DNA of 64,000 bases. It comes from UBA1361 sp041656375 (GTDB lineage Bacteria > Bacillota_I > Bacilli_A > RFN20 > CAG-826). Shown one piece after another: positions 40,765-49,956 of this stretch. The notes under the pieces are model-generated. The model was not told the origin of the DNA. It worked only from the letters and a program-made list of their open reading frames with translations, and did no database searches. Numbering within the stretch: position 1 is the first letter of the stretch; every line of letters begins with the position of its first letter. A program made the position numbers and the translations under genes. The stretch spans positions 186,001-250,000 of the forward strand of contig CAYPGR010000001.1 of assembly GCA_964410505.1 (NCBI GenBank), in the 5' to 3' direction.

Positions 40765-42126
40765 ATGACGCAATCAAAAAGTGCCCGAAGTCGCGGGATC
40801 TTCAAAACGACACTTCTTAGTTTCCAACATATGTTCGCCATGCTTGGCGCAACGGTCTTAGTCCCCATACTTGCAGGACTATCGATTTCAATCACCCTCA
40901 TTACGGCGGGGATTGGGACGGTCATTTTCTACTTCACGACGAAGAAGAAAGTTCCAGTCTTCCTTGGGTCTAGTTTTGCTTACCTCCCAGCCTTAATGGC
41001 GATTATGAGCGGAAGCGGGGACATTGGAAGTACCGCTTGGCAACAAAACATGGGCGCCTTAGTCGTTGCGGTCTTCTTTACCGGGGTTGCCTACTTACTC
41101 TTTGCAACCATTATTCACCTCATTGGGGTTGAAAAAGTACGGAAGATTTTCCCACCGCGGGTTGTTGGTCCAGTGATTATCGTTTTAGGGATGTTACTTG
41201 TCCCGGCCATTCTTTGGAATAATATTATTGCACGCTACACACTATTTGGTAGTGAGGCCTGGAAAGAATGGAGCACCGCTCTCATTACTTTAGTTACCAT
41301 TATCGGCATTAGTGCTTTTGCAAAACCAAAATCATTTTTCAAGGCGGCCCCAATCCTACTAGGTTTTCTAGTTGGTTATGTTTACGCCGTGATTATTGGC
41401 TTAGTCGACTTTAGTTCCCTTCAAGGCGCCGACATTGTGATTTTCCAATCATTAGGCTCCACCCTTGGGTTTTATAAATACTTACGTTTTGATTGGAACG
41501 CGATTGTAATGATGGTTCCGATTGCTTTTGTTACGTTAATGGAACATATCGGTGATATTAGTGCGAATAGTACCGTCTGCGGCAAAGACTTCTTTGTTGA
41601 TCCTGGTATTGACCGAACATTAGCGGGCGACGGCTTTGCGATTATGGCCGCGAGTTTACTTGGGGGCCCACCGCAAACAACGTATGGTGAAAATACAGCC
41701 ATCTTAGTCATTACCGAAAACTATGAACCCAAAAACGTCTTCTACGCCGCTTTACTGGCCATCCTATTTGGGGTTATCTCCATCTTTGGTTCGGTGATTG
41801 CAACGATTCCAAGTGCGGTCATCGGTGGCGCCTCCGTTATTCTCTTTGGCATGATTAGTGCCTCGGGCTTACGGATGGTGATTGAACATAAAGCCGATAT
41901 TGGAAAAACGAAAGATCTTATTATTGTTTCGGTGACACTCGCGGTAGGTCTGGGCTTAGGAGCCTTAAGTACGGCGGGCGATATCATTGGTCAAATTGGG
42001 GTTGCCGGCTTTGATCCGTCACTATTAAAAATCATGATTGGCAATGTTCAAATCTCCCCACTTGCGATTGCTACGCTCGTTGCTGTTTTCCTCAATATTG
42101 TTATCCCTGAACCAAAAGAAGTATAA
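40765..42126 (+). CDS. Uracil/xanthine permease (NCS2 family)
   Basis: 453 residues, about 14 membrane segments. Family signatures: FQHMFAMLGATVLVPIL at the N-terminus and TTYGENTAILVITENYEP with the substrate-binding Glu/Asn. Takes up a nucleobase, most likely uracil, with a proton or Na+. RBS AGAGGAA; -10 TATAAT at about 40736. The leader is too short for a PyrR-type attenuator. Confidence 0.9.
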   Translation: MTQSKSARSRGIFKTTLLSFQHMFAMLGATVLVPILAGLSISITLITAGIGTVIFYFTTKKKVPVFLGSSFAYLPALMAIMSGSGDIGSTAWQQNMGALVVAVFFTGVAYLLFATIIHLIGVEKVRKIFPPRVVGPVIIVLGMLLVPAILWNNIIARYTLFGSEAWKEWSTALITLVTIIGISAFAKPKSFFKAAPILLGFLVGYVYAVIIGLVDFSSLQGADIVIFQSLGSTLGFYKYLRFDWNAIVMMVPIAFVTLMEHIGDISANSTVCGKDFFVDPGIDRTLAGDGFAIMAASLLGGPPQTTYGENTAILVITENYEPKNVFYAALLAILFGVISIFGSVIATIPSAVIGGASVILFGMISASGLRMVIEHKADIGKTKDLIIVSVTLAVGLGLGALSTAGDIIGQIGVAGFDPSLLKIMIGNVQISPLAIATLVAVFLNIVIPEPKEV

Positions 42127-42152
42127 TCTTTAACGAAAATAAATGATTATTT

Positions 42153-42175
42153 AGCCCCTTAAGTAGGGGCTTTTT
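42153..42175 (+). terminator. Terminator of the permease gene
   Basis: AGCCCCT (42153-42159) / AGGGGCT (42165-42171), then TTTTT. Confidence 0.9.
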
Positions 42176-42202
42176 ATGACGCTCAACTTTGTAAGCAAAT
42201 TA

Positions 42203-42231
42203 TTTTCATTTCGAAATATTAAGTGTATAAT
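42203..42231 (+). promoter_or_regulatory. FMN-reductase promoter with TTCGAA palindrome
   Basis: TTTTCA (42203-42208), 17-nt spacer, TATAAT (42226-42231). ATTTCGAAAT (42208-42217), a perfect 10-nt palindrome, occupies the spacer at the same position as the similar element before the MhqO-like gene. Confidence 0.5.
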
Positions 42232-42255
42232 ACGTTTAGAAAAGGAGAAATGAAG

Positions 42256-42792
42256 ATGAAAAAAATAGGAATTATTATTGGTTCGTTACGTAGCGGAAGT
42301 AACTCTGCAAAGATCGCTGCGAACTTACTTACATTATTAAACGGGAAGGCTGAGGCAAAGATTCTTGATATTAGTGCATTACCACTTTATAACCAAGACT
42401 TTGATGGTGGGGTCCTTGAAACCCCTGCCGCATATACCGCTTTCCGTAAAGAATTAGCGTCGGTCGATGGTGTTATCGTTGTAGCCCCAGAACACAACCG
42501 CACGATGCCTGCCTCACTTAAAAATGCGTTAGATGTCGGCAGCAGACCATGGGGTCAAAACTTATGGAGTGGCAAGAGCTTTATGGTTGTTGGTCATTCA
42601 CCAGGCGCCTTAAGTGGCTTTGGTAGTGCAACTGATACCCGTACGGTCTTAAACTTCTTAAATGGCCGTCCAATGAATCAACCAGAAGTCTATTTAGCGG
42701 CGGTTCACACCTTATTTGATGATAAAGGTGTCTTTGTTCCGGCAACGCTTAAGTTCTTAGATGATGTCATGACTGCCTTCGCTAAGTTCTAA
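42256..42792 (+). CDS. NADPH-dependent FMN reductase / quinone reductase
   Basis: 178-residue flavodoxin-like protein: IIIGSLRSGSNSAKIA phosphate loop, VVAPEHNRTMPASLKNALD and LSGFGSATDTRT. Two-electron reduction of quinones or azo compounds using NAD(P)H, fitting the shared operator with the mhq-like operon. ATG 42256 is 8 nt after AAAGGAG; the ATG at 42250 is too close. Confidence 0.87.
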   Translation: MKKIGIIIGSLRSGSNSAKIAANLLTLLNGKAEAKILDISALPLYNQDFDGGVLETPAAYTAFRKELASVDGVIVVAPEHNRTMPASLKNALDVGSRPWGQNLWSGKSFMVVGHSPGALSGFGSATDTRTVLNFLNGRPMNQPEVYLAAVHTLFDDKGVFVPATLKFLDDVMTAFAKF

Positions 42793-42815
42793 TAAAAAAA
42801 GAGATAAATGAAACG

Positions 42816-42846
42816 AGCCTTTCCTTAAATGAGGGAAGGCTTTTTC
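42816..42846 (+). terminator. Terminator of the FMN reductase gene
   Basis: AGCCTTTCC (42816-42824) / GGGAAGGCT (42833-42841) with one G-U, then TTTTTC. Confidence 0.88.
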
Positions 42847-42983
42847 TTTTATGTTCTTCCTAGAATACAATGGCACGAGTCTAATTTGAGAGTAATAAAA
42901 CTATGAAAGTAACTAGAAAGTGAAAAATAGAAGAGAATCAATACTTTTGATACAATAAGAACAGACAAATTAAAGGACAGTAT

Positions 42984-44261
42984 ATGAAAATTAGTTCAAT
43001 CGTTGATAAATCATTTAGTGAAGTGGCGAAGATGCCACGTTTTAATGTGAATAAAAAAGTACACAAACAACGGCGTATTCTCACCCCACTCGCGTGGGCG
43101 CTTTCCTTTGGTGAAACCAGAAAACGAAAAGTCGTCATTCGTCGCCATAATATGAAGCCCCTTAAAGATAAGCCGTTTCTTCTGCTTTGTAACCATAATT
43201 CTTTCTATGACTTTAAAGTCGCCACCATGGCTATTTTCCCTCGTCGGGCAACGTATATTGTGGCGGTCGATGGTTTTATTAACCGTGAAGGATTAATGCG
43301 CCAAGTTGGCTGCTTTGGGAAACGTAAGTTTATTAATGACTTAGGGTTAGTCAAACAAATTAAATATAGCGTGAATACCTTGCGTCATATTACGATGATC
43401 TATCCCGAAGCACGCTATAGTTTAGTCGGTACCGCGGCCATCTTGCCAGACAGCCTGGGCAAACTCATTAAACTCCTTAAAGTACCCGTGGCGAGTCTAA
43501 TTTGTCGCGGCAACCATCTAGCACAACCGGTGTGGAATTTGAAACCTCGGAAAGTCCATACCGAAGCTGATTTGAGCTACTTATTTAGTGTTGAAGAAAT
43601 TGATAAACTTAGTGTTGATGATATTAATAAACGTATTAAAGAAGCTTTTACGTATGATGACTATGCCTGGCAAAAAGAAAAAGGTGTTAAAATCACCGAA
43701 CCGTTTCGGGCTGAAGGATTAGAAAAAGTTCTTTATAAATGTCCGTCTTGTCTTGCAGAAGGAAAGATGATCGGGGTTGGACATTATCTCAAATGCGGGA
43801 ACTGCATTAAAGAATATGACATGCTACCTGACGGTAGCCTTCATGCGACAACGGGAGATACAGAATTTAGTCACATTCCTGATTGGTATGAATGGCAACG
43901 TGCGGAAGTCCGTAAAGAACTTGAAGCCGGTAAGTATCGCTTAGAAGCGGAAGTCGCCATCGAATCATTGCCAAATAGTAAAGGTTTTTACCGGATCGGT
44001 TATGGCACGATTACGCATAACGAAAATGGCTTTAAAGTTGAAGGTAAATCGCATAATGGGGAAGAATTTACATTTGTTAAAGCCCCGCTTGATAACTACA
44101 GTGTACATATTGAATTTAATTACTTCGGGAAAGGGGATGGCATTAGTTTTAGCTACCCACAAGATACATTTTATATGTTTAGTCATAGTCCAAACTATCT
44201 TGTCACCAAAGTCCACTTTGCCGTTGAAGAACTTTATAAAATCAAAGCAGCAGCAAAATAA
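42984..44261 (+). CDS. PlsC-type acyltransferase with C-terminal zinc ribbon and extra beta domain
   Basis: 425 residues. Acyltransferase core with NHNSFYD (H-x4-D motif, about 70-76) and YPEARYS. A zinc ribbon follows (CPSC near 253 and CGNC near 273), then a beta-rich domain (about 300-420). The first part resembles lysophosphatidate acyltransferases; fusion to a zinc ribbon is unusual. RBS AAGGACAG. Confidence 0.75.
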   Translation: MKISSIVDKSFSEVAKMPRFNVNKKVHKQRRILTPLAWALSFGETRKRKVVIRRHNMKPLKDKPFLLLCNHNSFYDFKVATMAIFPRRATYIVAVDGFINREGLMRQVGCFGKRKFINDLGLVKQIKYSVNTLRHITMIYPEARYSLVGTAAILPDSLGKLIKLLKVPVASLICRGNHLAQPVWNLKPRKVHTEADLSYLFSVEEIDKLSVDDINKRIKEAFTYDDYAWQKEKGVKITEPFRAEGLEKVLYKCPSCLAEGKMIGVGHYLKCGNCIKEYDMLPDGSLHATTGDTEFSHIPDWYEWQRAEVRKELEAGKYRLEAEVAIESLPNSKGFYRIGYGTITHNENGFKVEGKSHNGEEFTFVKAPLDNYSVHIEFNYFGKGDGISFSYPQDTFYMFSHSPNYLVTKVHFAVEELYKIKAAAK

Positions 44262-44295
44262 TAACGCCCCCATGACTATGTCATAATCATTTGAA

Positions 44296-44348
44296 GTGTA
44301 AAATATGTGTAAAATATATTTGACAATTTTTAAACGTGTTGTTAAGAT
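44296..44348 (+). promoter_or_regulatory. Promoter with an 11-nt tandem repeat directly upstream
   Basis: GTGTAAAATAT occurs twice without gap (44296-44306 and 44307-44317), followed by TTGACA (44320-44325), 17-nt spacer and TAAGAT (44343-44348). One helical turn of spacing suggests a protein-binding site, perhaps for the HTH protein encoded next. Confidence 0.6.
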
Positions 44349-44365
44349 GTTGGTAGGAGGAATAT

Positions 44366-44719
44366 ATGAAGAAGTTAACGGAATATATTACAATTACCGA
44401 ACTTGCCCCTCTTTTAGGTGTCACAAGACCCACCCTTTATAAATACATGGTGGACTATGAGACCGGGGACGTTCGTCATATCAAATATGAGATTATTATC
44501 ATCTTTGATTTCATTACCAAAGAAGCCACGAATAAGGTGGATATCATTAATTTCATTAATCATCAAAAAGAGGGTGGTGATCAATCACTCTTAAAAGAAA
44601 TTAAAGAGAAGATGGACCGTGATCAAAAGTTTAAAGAGCTGATTATTTTATTACTCCGTTCCCATAAAGATTACGCACCCCTCTTAGTGGACTTAAAAGA
44701 ACAAGGAGACCAAGCATAA
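44366..44719 (+). CDS. Small HTH protein
   Basis: 117 residues. The helix-turn-helix is ITELAPLLGVTRPTLYKYM near the N-terminus; the C-terminal half is helical and charged. Probably a DNA-binding regulator of its own two-gene operon. The stop overlaps the next ATG (TAATG). Confidence 0.7.
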   Translation: MKKLTEYITITELAPLLGVTRPTLYKYMVDYETGDVRHIKYEIIIIFDFITKEATNKVDIINFINHQKEGGDQSLLKEIKEKMDRDQKFKELIILLLRSHKDYAPLLVDLKEQGDQA

Positions 44720-45714
44720 TGCAAGATACATTTAACCCCCAAGCGATGCAAACGATTAATTATTCGTTTAATATCTTACGCATCAAAAAAGACATCCTCT
44801 TTCATGAAAAAGAGATCGAAAGAACCAAAGAAAAACCAGTCGCGGTGAATGACCCTTTCTTTCAAAAGTTAGGTAAAGACATTGCCAATACGTTTAATAA
44901 ACAAGTCAATGACGCAAATGAAAAAGTGCTCGCCCAAAAAAGAGAGCACCTCACGAATGTGATCACTTTTGCAAGAGATAATCAAATTACTATCATTGAA
45001 GACTTAGGCGAACTTGTGTCTTATATCAATGATCAGTTCACCAACGATATCGCCGACCTTCGAAGTGTCTATGTTGCTTTTAACTTAATCTTCTCAAATC
45101 CGTATATTGACACTCCACTTAAGGAATCCCAAAAGAAAGAAAGTTATGCGGATTTCTCCGTGGCAATGGGCCTATCCAAAACTTTCTTTACCGAGTACGA
45201 AAAAGATTTAATTAAAAAGTATAACCACATCAGTGGCAAGAGCCAAGCCGACCTATTAAGTGATGCGTTAAGACTTGGCACCACCACGGGAGCGGCCACC
45301 ATCTTTCTAGGATCACTCGTCGGGGTTGTCGCCTTCGCAACCCTTGCGTCCACCTTAGGGGGTCTTATTCTCTTAGGATTCACCTTAGGCCTCTTTGTGG
45401 CGATGGGCAATTACGCTTATAACCATGAAAAGAATAAAGAAGAAATGCTTAAAGCCTTCCGGGCTATGAACCCAGAAGAAGTCGACTTTATGCTCTTACA
45501 AAAACTATCAATCTTTGAAGCCCTCAACAAATATCGCGGTCAAGAAGAAGTCGACCAAATGTTACAAGCAATGATTGATGAAATCATCAATATTAAAAGT
45601 GATCTTGACTTAGCCCTCTATGGCTTTAGAGAAAACACCGATAATAAAAACGCGAAAAAGAAAGAAAGCTTTATGCGTTTTGATAAGTACTTACTTAAAT
45701 CACTTAGTCTATAA
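44719..45714 (+). CDS. Membrane protein with a central hydrophobic hairpin
   Basis: 331 residues: helical soluble region (1-185), two close membrane helices (about 190-240, ATIFLGSLVGVVAFATLAST then GLILLGFTLGLFVAMGNYAY) and a helical tail. No family recognised. Glycine-rich hydrophobic hairpins occur in membrane-active toxins and in stress proteins; nothing here decides. Coupled to the HTH gene. Confidence 0.6.
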   Translation: MQDTFNPQAMQTINYSFNILRIKKDILFHEKEIERTKEKPVAVNDPFFQKLGKDIANTFNKQVNDANEKVLAQKREHLTNVITFARDNQITIIEDLGELVSYINDQFTNDIADLRSVYVAFNLIFSNPYIDTPLKESQKKESYADFSVAMGLSKTFFTEYEKDLIKKYNHISGKSQADLLSDALRLGTTTGAATIFLGSLVGVVAFATLASTLGGLILLGFTLGLFVAMGNYAYNHEKNKEEMLKAFRAMNPEEVDFMLLQKLSIFEALNKYRGQEEVDQMLQAMIDEIINIKSDLDLALYGFRENTDNKNAKKKESFMRFDKYLLKSLSL

Positions 45715-45735
45715 ATCAAAACTAAAAGACATCAA

Positions 45736-45759
45736 AAAAGGAGCCACCAGGCTCCTTTT
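45736..45759 (+). terminator. Bidirectional terminator
   Basis: AAAAGGAGCC (45736-45745) / GGCTCCTTTT (45750-45759), perfect 10 bp with A/T ends, between converging genes. Confidence 0.88.
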
Positions 45760-45776
45760 CAATATCATATTAAACG

Positions 45777-46592
45777 TTATTGCGGAATTCGTTTCTTGTT
45801 AATGAAGTGGTAACCGAGTAATGAACTCAATCCAATTAAACCAATAGTAACTGTAGCTATCATACTATTATCTTCGGATGGTGTTACTCGTAGTCCGCCG
45901 CCACCACCGCCAGTTGTGTTGCCACTACCGTCAGTTGTATATTGCATTTCTAAGTAAGTAATTTTATTTCCTATTGTCGTGTCTGGACCAAAGTTATCAA
46001 TTACTACCGTATTCAAATCTAGAGCGCTTGATTCAATGAATAAATCATTAATTTGGGGCCATGCATTATATCCTGAAGCAAAACTATCTGAACATGAATT
46101 GATGTGGTTCAAAATAGCAGCTATTTGACCACTATTGCCGGGAGCCGTATCGGAAAAACCAACAAGGCGGTTTGATGAGTCTGCTGTCCAACCCTTAACA
46201 GCAACAATTTTATGATTTTCTTCTACCATTAGATTAGAGACTAAGATATTAACTGATTGATTTGAGGCTTTAGTAACATTACCGGTAGCATTTTTTACTA
46301 AAAACTCAGTAACATCAGCAGGGATATCATAATAATACATTCCTTGCCAATAATCACTAAGGACTCTTGTCATTATTGGACAGCTAGCCCAAGTTGTCCC
46401 TGGACTTGTCCCTCCCCAATAATGGATATACATATCAGTTCCATCCCAAGCGCCTTCTAGATATACATAAATTCTTCGGTCAGTTTGTGTCGCAGCATCT
46501 ATTCTAACCTCTGACCGTTTATTTTGTGCCAACCCAAAGGCAAACGATCCTGCAAGAAACGCGAGCGTTAAGTACTTTATTATTTTTTTCAT
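45777..46592 (-). CDS. Secreted, C-terminally anchored protein with starch-binding-like module
   Basis: 271 residues from ATG 46592 (GGGAGG 9 nt upstream). Signal peptide (KYLTLAFLAGSFAFGLAQ), a domain about 35-135 resembling CBM26-like starch-binding modules (IYVYLEGAWDGTDMYIHYWG; MYYYDIPADVTEFLVKN), then a region to 225, a GGGGGG linker and a C-terminal membrane helix with KKR tail. There is no LPxTG. Carbohydrate binding is inferred from local similarity only. Confidence 0.65.
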   Translation of the reverse strand: MKKIIKYLTLAFLAGSFAFGLAQNKRSEVRIDAATQTDRRIYVYLEGAWDGTDMYIHYWGGTSPGTTWASCPIMTRVLSDYWQGMYYYDIPADVTEFLVKNATGNVTKASNQSVNILVSNLMVEENHKIVAVKGWTADSSNRLVGFSDTAPGNSGQIAAILNHINSCSDSFASGYNAWPQINDLFIESSALDLNTVVIDNFGPDTTIGNKITYLEMQYTTDGSGNTTGGGGGGLRVTPSEDNSMIATVTIGLIGLSSLLGYHFINKKRIPQ

Positions 46593-46799
46593 TGTCCTCA
46601 TCCTCCCAGAAAAGGTCGTATGTGAAATAGGCTTATATTTATTATACAAAGTATAAAATTGACTTGTAAATAGAAATCGAAGAGTAAATAACGCTAGAAA
46701 TCATGAAAAAACGATTGTTTTAATGAAATCTATCGAATATATAGCCACAATTTAAAAATTGATGAAAACGCTCTTATTTTATGTTTTTTGTCATTTCTA
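46593..46799. other. Intergenic spacer, no gene seen
   Basis: AT-rich region containing the promoter region of the leftward surface protein; no conserved RNA or open frame recognised. Confidence 0.4.
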
Positions 46800-46830
46800 A
46801 AGAAAAAGCAGACACGTTTAGTGCCTGCTT
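46800..46830 (-). terminator. Terminator of the NfeD-SPFH operon
   Basis: AAGCAG-a-CAC (46806-46815) pairs with GTG-c-CTGCTT (46821-46830); reading leftward it ends in TTTTTC. Confidence 0.75.
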
Positions 46831-46852
46831 CAAAATTTATCGTATCTTTAGT

Positions 46853-47800
46853 TTACTTCTTTGAGTGTGGCTTATCGTCAATAACGGCTTCTTTTAAAGA
46901 GGTAAGAAGGCCCGTGACGTTTTGAATCTCACTTGGCACAATAATCTTGGTTGATTGGCCATTAGCAAGGTTTTCTAGTGCTTCAAATCCTTTTAAGGTT
47001 AAGTAAGCTGGACCTGGGTTAGCAGCGTTAACAAGGGATATACCTTTCGCATTTGCTTCATAGACGGCAAGGAGTGCTTCCGCTTCCCCTTCGGCTTCCC
47101 GAATCATTTTTTGTTTAGCGGCTTCAGATCTCAAGATGACAGCTTCTTTTTCACCCTCCGCGATGAGAATAGCGGCGGCTTTTTTACCTTCGGCTTCTAA
47201 GATTTCTTGCCGTTTTTGCCGTTCAGCCCGCATTTGTTTTTCCATGGCTTCTTGGATATCACGTGGTGGCAAGATGTTTTTAAGTTCGACGCGGGTCACT
47301 TTAATACCCCATGGATCGGTTGCAAGATCAAGTACTTTCCACATTTGGTGGTTAACGGTATCACGGCTTGTTAAGGTTTCATCTAACTCTAAGTCCCCAA
47401 TTAAGTTACGAAGCGTGGTAGCGGTTAAGTTTTCTAATGCGCTTTGCGGCATGATGACCCCATAGACGAAGAGTTTTGGATCGGTCACTTGCCAGTAGAC
47501 AACGGTGTCAATCGACATCGTGACGTTATCTTTGGTAATGACGGGTTGGGGCGGAAAGTCACTGACTCTTTCTTTTAGAAAGATTGGTTGCGTGGCCCGT
47601 TCAAAGAATGGGATGACAAAGTGCATACCGGCTTGGCAAATACGATTGAACTTACCGAGGCGTTCAACGACAATGACCGTTGCTTGACGAACAATCTTAA
47701 TCGAGCGAATGATGGTCACTAAGATGACAAGCACTAAGAAGGCAAGGGCAATGATGCCAAAGACTTGTGCATTCGTAAGTAAGAAGTTGATGTTTAACAT
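46853..47800 (-). CDS. SPFH/band 7 membrane protein (stomatin/QmcA-like)
   Basis: 315 residues: N-terminal membrane helix (about 12-33), SPFH domain (VERLGKFNRICQAGMHFVIP) and a helical AEGE/EAE-rich segment. Such proteins oligomerise at the membrane and organise proteases or lipids. Paired with NfeD upstream, the usual partner. Confidence 0.92.
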   Translation of the reverse strand: MLNINFLLTNAQVFGIIALAFLVLVILVTIIRSIKIVRQATVIVVERLGKFNRICQAGMHFVIPFFERATQPIFLKERVSDFPPQPVITKDNVTMSIDTVVYWQVTDPKLFVYGVIMPQSALENLTATTLRNLIGDLELDETLTSRDTVNHQMWKVLDLATDPWGIKVTRVELKNILPPRDIQEAMEKQMRAERQKRQEILEAEGKKAAAILIAEGEKEAVILRSEAAKQKMIREAEGEAEALLAVYEANAKGISLVNAANPGPAYLTLKGFEALENLANGQSTKIIVPSEIQNVTGLLTSLKEAVIDDKPHSKK

Positions 47801-47802
47801 AG

Positions 47803-48273
47803 TTAATTAGTTCCTTTCTTTTTAATCACTAATTTATTTCCTTTAATGGCGTCGACGATGGCGACTTCTCCGGTTTTGAAGGTGTCATCATGAAGTTTTG
47901 GGGTGACCTTCCACCGGACATCGCGATAGGCGACTTCTCCAAGTTCTTCTTTTGAACAATTACTTAAGAGAATAACCTCTTCATCAAGAAGCGCATCAAG
48001 GTTTGTGTTTTGGTTTTTCGCATTAAGGAAAGACTTGCGAAAGAAGATGAAGCTGAGGATTAATAGGATGGTGCTCGTCAGAATAAACACGAGGATTTGA
48101 ATCCATAGTTTGACTCCGACTAAGCTAAGGATAAACGCAACAAGCGCCCCTCCTGCAAACCAAATACTGACTAATCCTGGTTCAGCGGCTTCAACAATTA
48201 GGGCAAGAATGAAAACGCCAAGCCAAATAGCAAAGAGCCAATTAGCAGCGACGAGTGTAATGATATGACTCAT
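47803..48273 (-). CDS. NfeD family membrane protein
   Basis: 156 residues: four membrane segments with EAAEPGLVSIWFAGGALVAF and a C-terminal OB-fold (about 95-155, VRWKVTPKLHDDTFKTGEVA). Strong AAAGGAGG before ATG 48273 sets the start. Partner of the SPFH protein three bases downstream. Confidence 0.9.
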   Translation of the reverse strand: MSHIITLVAANWLFAIWLGVFILALIVEAAEPGLVSIWFAGGALVAFILSLVGVKLWIQILVFILTSTILLILSFIFFRKSFLNAKNQNTNLDALLDEEVILLSNCSKEELGEVAYRDVRWKVTPKLHDDTFKTGEVAIVDAIKGNKLVIKKKGTN

Positions 48274-48384
48274 CCGTTGTACCTCCTTTAATGTCATTAT
48301 ACACAAAAAAGCGTGTATTTTATTGATATATTTTTTGATATTTTCATAATTTCTACTTATAAATATGTAACGGTTTTGCTTCCA

Positions 48385-48417
48385 TAAAAAAAGAAGCTGT
48401 TAAGGTTATTTAACGGC
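48385..48417 (-). terminator. Terminator of the XRE gene
   Basis: Leftward: GTTAA/TTAAC stem with flanking GC pairs, then TTCTTTTTTT; overlaps the stop codon. Confidence 0.6.
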
Positions 48418-49009
48418 GAATGAAGTACCAAAGGATTTGAGCGAGTTGGATGGGGATGCCTAGTAAGAAGATAAGCCACAGGTTCACGCCCGAGAGTACC
48501 AGACTATAAAGATAAAAATTAGTAATAAGTGACCACCAGAATAATGAAAAGATAATGAGATGATAAATTTTATTACCCCAAAGTCGGTTATAGAAATAAA
48601 GCACTAATAAAGAAAAGGGAATGCTAATGACGAATAAGAGCCACCCATTAGGACCGTAGTCTCCTAATTGATCTTTAAACATCATCGTGTAGATAAAACC
48701 TACCAAAGCAAAGGTCCAGACAATTGAGACACTAAAAAGAATCACTAAGATACGTTTAATTCGTGTGAGCTTGTCTTTAGGTTGATCTATTTCCGGGAAG
48801 TTCTCATCAAATAAATCCGTGACCTTAACGCCAAAGTAGTGGGCAATGATATTGAGTATTTCAACCGTTGGGGTGGCGTCTCCTCGTTCCCAACGGCTAA
48901 TCGCGTTATCGCTATAGCTAATTTTAGAAGCAAGTTCTTGCTGTGTTAAATTATTCTTCTTTCGAAGATAGATGATGTTGTTAGCGATAATGCTTTGTAA
49001 GTTTTCCAT
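48410..49009 (-). CDS. XRE-family HTH regulator with membrane domain
   Basis: 199 residues from ATG 49009: HTH_3 (about 4-62, LTQQELASKISYSDNAISRW) followed by four membrane helices (about 85-195). Membrane-tethered XRE proteins are common in Bacillota; the signal is unknown. The longer upstream open frame lacks coding character and overlaps the promoter. Confidence 0.82.
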   Translation of the reverse strand: MENLQSIIANNIIYLRKKNNLTQQELASKISYSDNAISRWERGDATPTVEILNIIAHYFGVKVTDLFDENFPEIDQPKDKLTRIKRILVILFSVSIVWTFALVGFIYTMMFKDQLGDYGPNGWLLFVISIPFSLLVLYFYNRLWGNKIYHLIIFSLFWWSLITNFYLYSLVLSGVNLWLIFLLGIPIQLAQILWYFIRR

Positions 49010-49167
49010 AGATTGATTATTTTTTACTATGTAATCATACCTCTTGGAAGGTAAAAAGTCAAATTCCCATAATATGAGAAATGGTCTCTCAAAGATTGAT
49101 AAACAAAATATTGAGATTCCCTTTGTTAAATTCGTTAATGAAATTAACATAATGACGGGCAGGAGTT

Positions 49168-49956
49168 ATGGCAAAAGAAAAAGAAGTGATTTATTACTAC
49201 AGCGATCCACTTCATGATGAGTTTGGACCGAGTCCCCGAACCGTCAAAGTGATTCGTGGTAATTATGCTTATAATCGCGATCAGTGGTTAAAGAAACTTT
49301 TTGACTTTGTGAGCTATCGGCTCGTCATGACTCCGATTGCCTTCATCTATACGAAACTCATAAGACGAACAAAAATAGTCAATCGCCATCTTCTAAAGGA
49401 GATGAATAAAGTTGGGGCAATTGTGTACGCGAATCACACCCATGCCCAAGGGGATGCTTTCGGTCCGACGATTCATCTTTTTCCCAAGAAAGTGAGTATG
49501 GTCGTCAACAGTGCGAATGTCTCTTTACCGCTCATTGGTAATCTCACCAAATCATGGGGAGCCTTACCGCTTCCAGAAGACTATCTGGCGAGTAAAAACT
49601 TTTTAAAAGAAGTGGGAAAGCGTCTTGCGGCTAAAGAAGTCGTGCTTATCTATCCCGAAGCGCATTTATGGCCCTACTACACGCTCATTCGACCGTTTAC
49701 CGCTAAATCCTTCACCTATCCCCAAAAGTACGGTGTTAAGACATATGCGTTAACGACGACTTACCAAACAAAGCGAAGCGGAAGACTTAAAACTGTCGTC
49801 TATCTTGATGGACCCTTCATTGTTAAAGATGAGCTCACGCCAAGCGAAGCCGCTCAGGCGCTAAGAGATGAGGTTTATAGCGCGATGGTCACAAGGTCAA
49901 AGCAATCAACCTATCAAAAGATTAAGTATATCTATACGGGGAAAAAAGAGTCATGA
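49168..49956 (+). CDS. PlsC-like acyltransferase
   Basis: 262 residues. H-x4-D motif in ANHTHAQGD (about 92-100) and YPEAHLW in the second block. Divergent from standard PlsC. First of a four-gene block with two GT8 enzymes, suggesting assembly of an acylated glycolipid. Overlaps the next gene by 4 nt. Confidence 0.8.
   Translation: MAKEKEVIYYYSDPLHDEFGPSPRTVKVIRGNYAYNRDQWLKKLFDFVSYRLVMTPIAFIYTKLIRRTKIVNRHLLKEMNKVGAIVYANHTHAQGDAFGPTIHLFPKKVSMVVNSANVSLPLIGNLTKSWGALPLPEDYLASKNFLKEVGKRLAAKEVVLIYPEAHLWPYYTLIRPFTAKSFTYPQKYGVKTYALTTTYQTKRSGRLKTVVYLDGPFIVKDELTPSEAAQALRDEVYSAMVTRSKQSTYQKIKYIYTGKKES

Noticed and set aside
49010..49150. Longer N-terminus for the XRE regulator
   Set aside because: The extra 47 residues are upstream of the conserved HTH, low in coding character and cover the likely promoter.
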